Positions 1 to 6,296 of a stretch of 13,606 bases of DNA are shown here, piece by piece (position 1 is the first letter of the stretch; every line of letters starts with the position of its first letter). The translations under genes were made by a program, and so were the position numbers. Under the pieces are notes generated by a model, which saw only the letters and a list, made by a program, of their open reading frames with translations, was not told the origin of the DNA and searched no databases. The DNA is from Paludibacter sp. (lineage in GTDB: Bacteria; Bacteroidota; Bacteroidia; Bacteroidales; Paludibacteraceae), in contig JAQWCZ010000025.1 in the NCBI GenBank assembly GCA_028705705.1, positions 1-13,606 of the forward strand, read 5' to 3'.

Positions 1-83
1 ATCTCCGAATGTAACGTGTTATGAAGTAGGGAGTATTGATTGTCCAGGTGAAAACATTAAAGTTAGAATTGTTATATAAAAAG

Positions 84-1112
84 ATGCAAATTGATAAAAT
101 AATCATTATTTCTTTATTGGTAACTCTGTCTGCTTGTTCAGATTCGGTTTCAATTAAAGATGATTTTTCAGGAAAGCAGTGTAATATTTCAGTCAAAGTT
201 CAATTATCCGGCAAAGTCTTCACCCGTTACCCCTTTCGCATCCGTCAACAGGATTCGATATTGTTTGTCATGGATTTACATGGAACGGAATTTTATTGCC
301 ATCGTTTCAGTTATCCGGAGATGCAGGCAAAAGGCTCGTTTGCACCAAGGGGAAGCGGTCCTTCAGAATTTTTAGACACCGAAAATATCCGCTTTGATTC
401 TCACGGGAATATCTGTTTGCTTGATGCCAATAGAAGTCGCATTGTAATATTGGACAAAACGAATCAGGATTCTATAGGACAAATAAAGCTTCCGGCTAAG
501 CTCATCCGTACCCTGGATTTTGATTTAGTGAATGATTCGTTGTTTGTTGTTCCGGATTACACTGGTAATTACAGATATACGTTGATTAATGGGGAAGGAG
601 AAATTGTGAAGAACTGTTTTTCAATCCCGGTTAGTAAGAAAAGCAAAGTGGCTTCGGGGGTATCCCTGGCACAGGCATGGCGTTCGTTTCTCGACTATAA
701 TCCGGATAACGGTATTTTAGCCATGGTTACCCAGTTGGGAGAAGTACTTGAAATCTATGATCTGAAAGCAGATAGCATTATCAATATAGTTTACGGAAAA
801 GCAAGCGAACCGGTTTTTATCGATAAAGGTGGTTATGCAGTTCCCAATGGCATCATGGGATACAGCGATGTACATGTAGGAAGAAAAAATATTTATACCG
901 TTTTTTGGGGCAGAACATTTAAAGATATCCGAAATAATCCGAACACTCGTGAAGGTGGTAATCTGATTCAGGTATTCGATTTGAAAGGAAATCCGGTTCG
1001 GCAGTATGTGCTTGACAAATACATCACGGGCTTTTCGGTCGATGAAGAAGCTGGTAAAATAATAGCGCTTGATGTGAATAGCGATCAGCCGGTGGTGGAG
1101 TTTCAGTTGTAG
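84..1112 (+). CDS. 6-bladed beta-propeller lipoprotein (first copy)
   Basis: Predicted 342-residue lipoprotein of the Bacteroidales 6-bladed beta-propeller (TolB-like/NHL-like) type. The reading frame is open from a TTG at 36, but I chose the ATG at 84 because it gives a clean lipoprotein signal: a hydrophobic stretch at residues 6-15 and lipobox LSAC with Cys18. The mature protein would start C-S-D, faintly like the acidic export signals of surface lipoproteins in this phylum. The body is rich in beta-strand repeats of the kind '..I.FD..GNI.LLD....RI.ILD', and RGSGPSEF at residues 89-96 is the G-x-G-P-x-E signature of the family. No enzyme motif is visible, so a binding or scaffold role is more likely. 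In the downstream unit the same type of gene follows an NVEALA peptide, so this copy may be the partner of a peptide gene upstream of the window. Family call is firm; function is unknown. Confidence 0.8.
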   Translation: MQIDKIIIISLLVTLSACSDSVSIKDDFSGKQCNISVKVQLSGKVFTRYPFRIRQQDSILFVMDLHGTEFYCHRFSYPEMQAKGSFAPRGSGPSEFLDTENIRFDSHGNICLLDANRSRIVILDKTNQDSIGQIKLPAKLIRTLDFDLVNDSLFVVPDYTGNYRYTLINGEGEIVKNCFSIPVSKKSKVASGVSLAQAWRSFLDYNPDNGILAMVTQLGEVLEIYDLKADSIINIVYGKASEPVFIDKGGYAVPNGIMGYSDVHVGRKNIYTVFWGRTFKDIRNNPNTREGGNLIQVFDLKGNPVRQYVLDKYITGFSVDEEAGKIIALDVNSDQPVVEFQL

Positions 1113-1339
1113 GAAATGATTCATTTACTTTGGAGAGCAAAAAAACAGGCGGAGATCATGTCAACCCCTTGCAAAGTAAGACAACTATTCCCCGCCTTGT
1201 CCTCCCCTTAAAAGAAAGGAGGATTGCCCGACAAAAATACGAAATATTACTGAATTGTTCATGTAACAATGGCTGTTGAAAGGATAAATACAGCAAAAAA
1301 CAATTTTTATCACGAGATTAATTTTAAAAACAAATTTTT
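1113..1339. other. Intergenic region with weak inverted repeats
   Basis: This 227-base gap separates the first propeller gene from the peptide gene. It contains TCCTCC at 1200-1205 facing GGAGGA at 1218-1223 (12-base loop). A competing pairing places TTGTC at 1197-1201 against GACAA at 1230-1234, and a wider one places GGCGG at 1148-1152 against CCGCC at 1192-1196. A 6-bp inverted repeat, ATTGTT at 1254-1259 and AACAAT at 1265-1270, lies 69 bases before the peptide start. None is followed by a convincing T-tract, so I do not call a terminator. I could not find a good match to the Bacteroides promoter consensus (TTG … TAnnTTTG), though the peptide gene probably has its promoter here. A 31-codon ORF at 1116-1211 resembles nothing I know. 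Confidence 0.4.
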
Positions 1340-1567
1340 ATGAAGAAAATAATTTTAGGTATAGCTGTTTTGGCGATAGCCGGAGTAGTAGCGTTAAATG
1401 TGAATTTGGGCACAAAGAAATCCGGAGAGGTTTCGTTGTTAGCGCTGGCAAATATTGAAGCATTAGCTGATGGTGAGGGCTCGGGTTGTGAAAATGGTTG
1501 TGTAGATGGTGGTGGTGGTTGTTATTGCTATATATGGTATCCATGTTATAAAGAATATAATTGGTAG
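1340..1567 (+). CDS. NVEALA-type secreted peptide precursor
   Basis: A 75-residue precursor. Residues 1-23 are a positively charged start (MKK) and a hydrophobic segment suited to Sec export. Residues 37-43 read ANIEALA, a close variant of the NVEALA motif that defines this Bacteroidales small-protein family. After it comes DGEGSG and a 32-residue tail rich in Gly, Tyr, Trp and Cys: Cys50, 54, 61, 63 and 69, with a GGGG run at 57-60 and C-terminal Trp75. The E-A-L-A ending satisfies the Ala-x-Ala rule for type I signal peptidase, so cleavage after Ala43 would release the Cys-rich tail; this is inference. The motif lies about 20 residues beyond the hydrophobic segment, farther than in a normal signal peptide. 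Five cysteines are an odd number, leaving one for dimer formation, cross-linking or another modification. The downstream genes encode a CxxC lipoprotein and a signal peptidase that could act on it. The biological role of the family is not known to me. Confidence 0.85.
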   Translation: MKKIILGIAVLAIAGVVALNVNLGTKKSGEVSLLALANIEALADGEGSGCENGCVDGGGGCYCYIWYPCYKEYNW

Positions 1568-1579
1568 TATCAAATGTCA

Positions 1580-1608
1580 GTAAGCTTGTCATATACCGGC
1601 AAGCTTAC
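1580..1608 (+). terminator. Strong hairpin after the peptide gene (attenuator-like)
   Basis: GTAAGCTTG at 1580-1588 pairs perfectly with CAAGCTTAC at 1600-1608. A G-U pair and a C-G pair inside extend the stem to 11 bp with a 7-base loop. It begins 12 bases after the peptide stop codon. Only a mixed A/T stretch follows, without a clean T-run, so it may be a partial terminator or an mRNA-stabilising 3' stem. Either would make the small peptide more abundant than the lipoprotein genes behind it. The stem is certain; its effect is inferred. Confidence 0.6.
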
Positions 1609-1658
1609 ATATGATTTGTAAATTTTTAATAGGTGTAAATAATTTAAAATTTAAAACA

Positions 1659-2669
1659 ATGAAAACGATTAGAATTATTATTCTCTTTTGCACATTACTT
1701 ATTAGTGTAGCATGCTCAGATAATATTAAAGAAAAGTACCAAACTGCCAGAGATAATACTATTCATATCAAAAATAAAGTAATACCATTTGATACCGGTG
1801 ATGTTTTGATTGGATCGGTTGCAAGGTTGTATGTAGCGGATAATTATTTGATAATAGCTGATTATAAATCACTTATGGAACAGATTCATATATTCGGTCT
1901 AAATGATTATAAACATTTAGTTAGTACTGCTTATAAAGGTCTCGGTCCAGAGGAGATTACCGGGTTAGGTCATATCGTGTATGATGATATAAGTCGAAAC
2001 TTTTATGTTTCAGATCATGGGAAACAAAAGATATTTAGTTATAACATTGATAGTTTAATAGAAAATGTTGGCTATTGCTTTAAAGAAAAAGTAGCATTAA
2101 AGAACAAGCAATTCCCCGCTGAATATTTTTATATAAATGATAGCCTTTGTATAGCTCGGGTTATTGAACCAACTGGGAATTCAGGATTCAATGAGTCTCT
2201 TGGGAAATGGAATATGCTTTCAGGTGCAATAAAAACGTTGGACTACAGACATCCTGAAGTAAAAAAAAGAAGGATTACCTTTACTGTTTCTCCTGAAGAA
2301 TCTGTTTATATTGAATGTTACTTATATCATGATTTAATGACTATTTGTAAATTAAATGGTGCATCATGTTTGAATATATATGGTCCCAATTGGGATAATA
2401 CACATTCAAATAAAACTGTTCATTTTGGGAAAGTTATTGTATGTAAGGATAAAATTATTGCATCTTATTCAGGAGGAAGAAACTTCAGTAACGAAGAGTT
2501 GCCGGATAAACTCATCGTATTTAAACTCAATGGAGATTATATAAAAACATTGGATATTGGATATCGAATTAATGATTTCTGCTATGATTCTAACAATAAT
2601 AAATTGATTTTTATTTTTAATGATATAATTCAATTTGGATTTTTGAATTTACAAGGATTAGTCAATTGA
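1659..2669 (+). CDS. 6-bladed beta-propeller lipoprotein (second copy)
   Basis: Predicted 336-residue lipoprotein. The frame is open from an ATG at 1611, but that start leaves 16 non-signal residues before the hydrophobic segment and abuts the hairpin. The ATG at 1659 gives MKTIR, a hydrophobic core (6-15) and lipobox SVAC with Cys19. The mature end is C-S-D-N. GLGPEEITG at residues 94-102 is the family signature, and the following '.YDDISRNFYVSDHGKQKIFSYNID' pattern is a typical propeller blade. It shares architecture with the gene at 84 but is clearly diverged and more A/T-rich, so it is not a recent duplicate. It lies immediately downstream of the NVEALA-type peptide, the arrangement usual for this pair in Bacteroidales, so binding, escorting or display of the peptide is a reasonable guess. 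No catalytic residues are recognisable. Confidence 0.85.
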   Translation: MKTIRIIILFCTLLISVACSDNIKEKYQTARDNTIHIKNKVIPFDTGDVLIGSVARLYVADNYLIIADYKSLMEQIHIFGLNDYKHLVSTAYKGLGPEEITGLGHIVYDDISRNFYVSDHGKQKIFSYNIDSLIENVGYCFKEKVALKNKQFPAEYFYINDSLCIARVIEPTGNSGFNESLGKWNMLSGAIKTLDYRHPEVKKRRITFTVSPEESVYIECYLYHDLMTICKLNGASCLNIYGPNWDNTHSNKTVHFGKVIVCKDKIIASYSGGRNFSNEELPDKLIVFKLNGDYIKTLDIGYRINDFCYDSNNNKLIFIFNDIIQFGFLNLQGLVN

Positions 2670-2685
2670 AGCATTAATAATAATC

Positions 2686-2716
2686 TCTGCTTTTGCAGAA
2701 AACAATTTGTTTTTTT
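2686..2716 (+). terminator. Possible weak terminator between propeller and CxxC lipoprotein genes
   Basis: TCTGC at 2686-2690 and GCAGA at 2695-2699 form a 5-bp stem with a TTTT loop, 16 bases after the propeller stop codon. An AAACAATTTG spacer and a run of seven Ts at 2710-2716 follow. The stem is short and the T-run lies about 10 bases too far from it for a textbook terminator, so partial readthrough into the next gene is likely. Confidence 0.3.
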
Positions 2717-2754
2717 AGCTATTCGGCGAGTAAAACAAAGTAATCTAATTCATT

Positions 2755-3321
2755 ATGTCAGCAAATAGTTTTCTCATTGGTTCCTTCATAATTTTATTTG
2801 TATTATTTTTCTCCTGTAACAACATAACTAACAAGCATGAAGAAACAGAAAAGGTTGTAACCGAATGGATAGGTAAAACCATTCAATTCCCAAATAACAT
2901 GGTATTCCTCGAATTTGGTCGTGATACTGTCTCTGCATGCTTTTCAAAGACACCGTATAAGATACTGCTCTACTCTGATTCAATAGGTTGTACAAGTTGT
3001 AAATTGAAACTACTTGAGTGGCAATCCTTAATTCAGGAGTCAGATACAACATTAAATGGGAAACTGTCATTTATTTTTTGTTTTTATCCTAAAAATAGGA
3101 AAGAATTGCAGCTTTTATTGATACAGAATCGGTTTAATTATCCCGTGTTTGTTGATATGTATGATGAATTGAACAATATGAATCGGTTACCACAAAAGTC
3201 CGCATATCAATGTTTTCTCTTAGATCAGTGGAATAAGGTAATTTCAATTGGGAATCCAGTATTAAATACGCAGGTGTGGGAGTTGTATAAACAAATTATT
3301 ATTAAGCCAATAACCAACTAA
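2755..3321 (+). CDS. Thioredoxin-fold-like lipoprotein with CxxC motif
   Basis: Predicted 188-residue lipoprotein. The hydrophobic signal at residues 6-19 ends in lipobox FFSC with Cys21. The core starts with a strand and a cysteine pair, KILLYSDSIGCTSCKLKL, with CTSC at 79-82. This placement, strand then CxxC then helix, is that of thioredoxin/TlpA-type oxidoreductases. LSFIFCFYP and NYPVFVD further on fit the central strands; the Pro of NYPVF may not be the true cis-Pro. Length and layout suit a membrane-anchored periplasmic or outer-membrane thiol protein. Its neighbour encodes a five-cysteine exported peptide, so forming or shuffling disulfides in that peptide is an attractive but unproven role. 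Overall similarity to classic TlpA is low, so a non-redox thioredoxin-fold member is possible. The start is decided by the signal sequence; no Shine-Dalgarno is present. Confidence 0.65.
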   Translation: MSANSFLIGSFIILFVLFFSCNNITNKHEETEKVVTEWIGKTIQFPNNMVFLEFGRDTVSACFSKTPYKILLYSDSIGCTSCKLKLLEWQSLIQESDTTLNGKLSFIFCFYPKNRKELQLLLIQNRFNYPVFVDMYDELNNMNRLPQKSAYQCFLLDQWNKVISIGNPVLNTQVWELYKQIIIKPITN

Positions 3322-3350
3322 ACGATGATCGCGTTTCACATGTAGAAATA

Positions 3351-4229
3351 ATGAAAAGCAAATTAAAGATATTTCTCAAGAATACATGTATCTTTCTTGT
3401 AATTACATTGTTGTCAATTCTGTTAGTTGTTCTTGTCAGGGTGTTCTTTATTGCAACATTTAAAATTCCTTCTTATTCTATGGAACCGGCATTACATTCA
3501 GGAGATTTAATTGTGGTAAATAAATTGATTCCTGGTCCACGTGTTTTTACAGATTGGAATTTTTTTATAAACAATAATCTGAAAATGAAACGATGTAAAG
3601 GAATTCGTCCATTGCAGCGAGGCGAGGTTGTGGTTTTTAATTTTCCAAAGTCAGGGGGTGACTGGCATGAAATAAAAATGGATTTTAATTTATATTATGT
3701 AAAACGGGTTGTGGGTATGCCGGGTGATACATTGAGTATTGTTGATGGTTTCTACAGAATTAGGAATTCTTGTGAAATTGTAGGTAATTGGAGAAATCAA
3801 TTTCAGTTGTCAAATACATCAGACTCTTTATTAGAATTTTGCATTTTAAACACATTTCCTTTCAATAAACATTATTCATGGACAATTAAGAACTTCGGTC
3901 CCATTTATATACCCCGTGCTAACGAATGCCTTACGATTAATGTCACGAACATACTTTTATACAAAGAAATAGTCGAATATGAAACTGGAAAAAAACTAAA
4001 AGTATCAAACGACATAGTCTTTCTTGGTGATAAAATATTGAAATATTATAGGTTTAAACAAAATTATTACTTCATGGCAGGTGACCAGGTGCTAAATTCG
4101 CAAGATTCACGATACTGGGGTTTGTTGCCTGAAGATCATATCGTTGGGAAAGCAATATGTATCCTGCGTTCCAAAGATATTATCACAGGAGAAATACGTT
4201 GGAATCGGATGTTGAAAACGATAAAATAA
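3351..4229 (+). CDS. lepB: Type I signal peptidase, accessory copy
   Basis: A 292-residue type I signal peptidase (S26 family) that cleaves exported preproteins on the outer face of the inner membrane with a Ser/Lys dyad. One transmembrane helix at about residues 11-34 is followed by box B, IPSYSMEPALHSGD, giving catalytic Ser43. Box D, YYVKRVVGMPGD, supplies the general base Lys118. Box E, GDQVLNSQDSRYWG, is at 244-257, so all active-site boxes are present. Between boxes D and E lies a long insert (about 130-240) with few recognisable features, which could shape substrate choice. The gene sits 29 bases after the CxxC lipoprotein gene and 52 before the transglutaminase-like gene, so it appears to be in the same operon rather than at a housekeeping locus. 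A plausible specialised substrate is the NVEALA-type peptide, whose motif ends in the signal-peptidase-like sequence EALA. The enzyme class is firm; the substrate is inferred. Confidence 0.9.
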   Translation: MKSKLKIFLKNTCIFLVITLLSILLVVLVRVFFIATFKIPSYSMEPALHSGDLIVVNKLIPGPRVFTDWNFFINNNLKMKRCKGIRPLQRGEVVVFNFPKSGGDWHEIKMDFNLYYVKRVVGMPGDTLSIVDGFYRIRNSCEIVGNWRNQFQLSNTSDSLLEFCILNTFPFNKHYSWTIKNFGPIYIPRANECLTINVTNILLYKEIVEYETGKKLKVSNDIVFLGDKILKYYRFKQNYYFMAGDQVLNSQDSRYWGLLPEDHIVGKAICILRSKDIITGEIRWNRMLKTIK

Positions 4230-4281
4230 GAAATTTATCGTATTTATTATGTAAGTTATAAACGAATGAATTAAACTAATT

Positions 4282-6249
4282 ATGGAATTTGTAATTCGAA
4301 AAAGTAAGGTTTTAATTTTGATTCTAACATCTTATAGTCTCTTTTCATGCAATAGTCGAAATTATTTGGAAGAAGCATTAAGTATAGCCGGAGACAACAG
4401 GGCAGAATTAGAGCGAGTTCTTCAACATTACAAAGACGATCCTTTGAAGCTAAAATCTGCAAAGTTTCTTATTGAAAATATGATTGCACATTATTCATAC
4501 GTAGAGGAGAATGGATTAACATCTTATTATGATAAGATTGATTCTTTGTATAACGTTACAGTGTCATTAAGCAATCTAGAAAGAATTCATTTATATGACT
4601 CTGTTTCATCAATATATAATAATGATTATACTTTCACGAAAGTGTCGGACTTACATGTAATTACAGCAAACTATTTGATAAATAATATTGACATTTCTTT
4701 CTTTCTATGGCAAGAAGGTGAATGGGCGAAACATGTGAGTTTCGAAGATTTTTGTGAATATATATTGCCATATAAAGTACTTGATGGACAGACTCTTGAT
4801 GATTGGAAAGAATATGGTAATAAGATATGTAAAGGAGATATTGACACATTACATTATTGCAGTCTCTATAAAAATCTGGCATTTAAGTCATGCGAACGTG
4901 TCAATACGCTTCTGAGGGAGAATCTGAAACCAACAATAAACCATAAACATCAAATTATTCCTTTGAGGAGAGTCAGTACTTCAATGAATATTTTACAAGG
5001 GATATGTGACGATTATGCATTTATTGCCACCGCGGTAATGAGAGCGAAAGGGATTCCAGTTACTATGGATTTTACGCCACAATGGCCATTTAGAAGTCTT
5101 GGACATTCTTGGAATGTTCTATTAGATAATTTTGGAAAAAATACGGTTTTTATGGGTTGCGATCAGAATCCTGGCTTACCACATAAAGTTGATCATAGAA
5201 TGGCTAAGGTGTTTAGAAAGACCTATGCTATTAATAGAGAACTAGAAAATATCAATAAACTGGAAAATTATTTGCCGCCAAAATTCAATAACATGTGCGT
5301 AAAAGATGTTACAAACGAATACATGAAAACTTATGATGTACAAATTGCTATTAAAAATAAAATTAAAAACAAGTATGCTTTTTTGGCTGTTTTTGATAAT
5401 CAAAACTGGGTGCCTGTTCATTGGGGTAAAATTAAAGGGAGAAAAGTGAAGTTTGAAATGATGGGGGCAAATATTGTCTATTTGCCCGTTGTATTTAATT
5501 CAGATAAGAAAATAACTCCAATTGCACCACCCTTTATATTGAATAGCATAGGTGAAAGAACTGATATAATTTTCAATCCAAAAGACTTACAAACAATGAT
5601 TCTCTTTAGAAAGTATTTTGTTCCTGAACATGTGTTTTGGTTATTAAAAAGGATGGTGGGTGGTAAAATTCAGGCATCGAGTCATCGTGATTTTCGAAAC
5701 GCGGTTACACTTCATACAATTAATGAACCTGGATTTAATACTGGAAAAATATTTTTTAAGGAAGATGCTGGTAAGTATCGCTATTGGCGTTACCTTTCTC
5801 CTGACAGTAGCCATTGCAATGTTGCTGAATTATATTTCTATACAAAAGAAAGCTTAGAGCCTGTTTATGGAGATATTATTGGAACTGAATGGACTTGTTG
5901 GAATGATTCCAAAAAAGAAAATGTATTTGATCAAAATCCCTTAACCATATTCGATTCTAAATTACCTTCTGGTGCATGGGTTGGTATGGATTTTAAACGA
6001 CCTGTTGCTATGGAAAAGCTAATTTATATACCACGATCCGATGGGAACTCTATTAATCCTGGAAATGAATATGAATTGGTTTATTGGGATGATGGGAAAT
6101 GGATATCCTTGGGTTGCAAAGTTGCTGACAATAATTATTTAGAATATCATAATTGTCCTAAAGAAGCACTATACATTCTTCATAATCATACTGAGGGTGT
6201 TGCAGAACGGATTTTTACATATAAAAATAATGAACAGATATGGTGGTAA
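4282..6249 (+). CDS. Transglutaminase-like lipoprotein with C-terminal discoidin-like domain
   Basis: Predicted 655-residue lipoprotein. The signal ends in lipobox LFSC with Cys23. Residues 30-70 (ALSIAGDNRAELERVLQHY…) match the N-terminal region common to Bacteroidota transglutaminase-like lipoproteins. The papain-like transglutaminase core holds GICDDYAFIATAVMRAKGIP at 240-259 with nucleophile Cys242, GHSWN at 274-278 with His275, and Asp294 in MGCDQNPG as the likely third residue. The middle (about 350-450) looks like a beta-rich linker domain. Residues about 485-645 resemble an F5/8 type C (discoidin) carbohydrate-binding fold, with VFDQNPLTIFDS, GAWVGMDF and YELVYWDDGKW, ending in FTYKNNEQIWW. 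Such enzymes may cross-link, hydrolyse or deamidate peptides or act on glycopeptides; the actual reaction is unknown. It is the last A/T-rich gene of the peptide block and would face the periplasm or the surface, so acting on the peptide or its cell-wall or glycan partner is possible. Confidence 0.85.
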   Translation: MEFVIRKSKVLILILTSYSLFSCNSRNYLEEALSIAGDNRAELERVLQHYKDDPLKLKSAKFLIENMIAHYSYVEENGLTSYYDKIDSLYNVTVSLSNLERIHLYDSVSSIYNNDYTFTKVSDLHVITANYLINNIDISFFLWQEGEWAKHVSFEDFCEYILPYKVLDGQTLDDWKEYGNKICKGDIDTLHYCSLYKNLAFKSCERVNTLLRENLKPTINHKHQIIPLRRVSTSMNILQGICDDYAFIATAVMRAKGIPVTMDFTPQWPFRSLGHSWNVLLDNFGKNTVFMGCDQNPGLPHKVDHRMAKVFRKTYAINRELENINKLENYLPPKFNNMCVKDVTNEYMKTYDVQIAIKNKIKNKYAFLAVFDNQNWVPVHWGKIKGRKVKFEMMGANIVYLPVVFNSDKKITPIAPPFILNSIGERTDIIFNPKDLQTMILFRKYFVPEHVFWLLKRMVGGKIQASSHRDFRNAVTLHTINEPGFNTGKIFFKEDAGKYRYWRYLSPDSSHCNVAELYFYTKESLEPVYGDIIGTEWTCWNDSKKENVFDQNPLTIFDSKLPSGAWVGMDFKRPVAMEKLIYIPRSDGNSINPGNEYELVYWDDGKWISLGCKVADNNYLEYHNCPKEALYILHNHTEGVAERIFTYKNNEQIWW

Positions 6250-6296
6250 TACTAAAATCGTTGACAGTGATTCGATAATACCTCAATATTGATTCT

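Noticed and set aside
36..83. 16-codon N-terminal extension of the first propeller (TTG start), and a similar one at 1611-1658 for the second
   Set aside because: Both place charged or polar residues ahead of the lipoprotein signal; the internal ATGs give normal signal lengths.
717..1124. Antisense open frame of 135 codons
   Set aside because: It is the reverse of the first propeller gene, with no signal, motif or own regulatory region.
1116..1211. 31-codon ORF between propeller and peptide genes
   Set aside because: Too short to support, no export signal or known motif, and it overlaps inverted repeats.
1340..1567. Reading the peptide as a double-Gly-leader bacteriocin or radical-SAM RiPP
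   Set aside because: The motif before the core is ANIEALA with an Ala-x-Ala end, there is a hydrophobic Sec-type segment, and no C39 transporter, lanthipeptide synthase or radical-SAM gene is in the window.
1338..1592. Antisense open frame over the peptide gene
   Set aside because: Low-complexity His/Asn-rich translation produced by the reverse of the Gly-rich stretch; the + strand peptide has a family motif and export signal.
3338..3343. ACATGT shared by the leader of the signal peptidase gene and the palindrome at 8198-8221
   Set aside because: This 6-base palindrome also occurs inside several coding regions here (for example near 871, 3383 and 4650), so the sharing is not specific.
6261..6290. 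Promoter between the transglutaminase-like and Wzy_C genes based on TTGACA
   Set aside because: No matching -10 or Bacteroides -7 element at suitable spacing; readthrough from upstream cannot be excluded.
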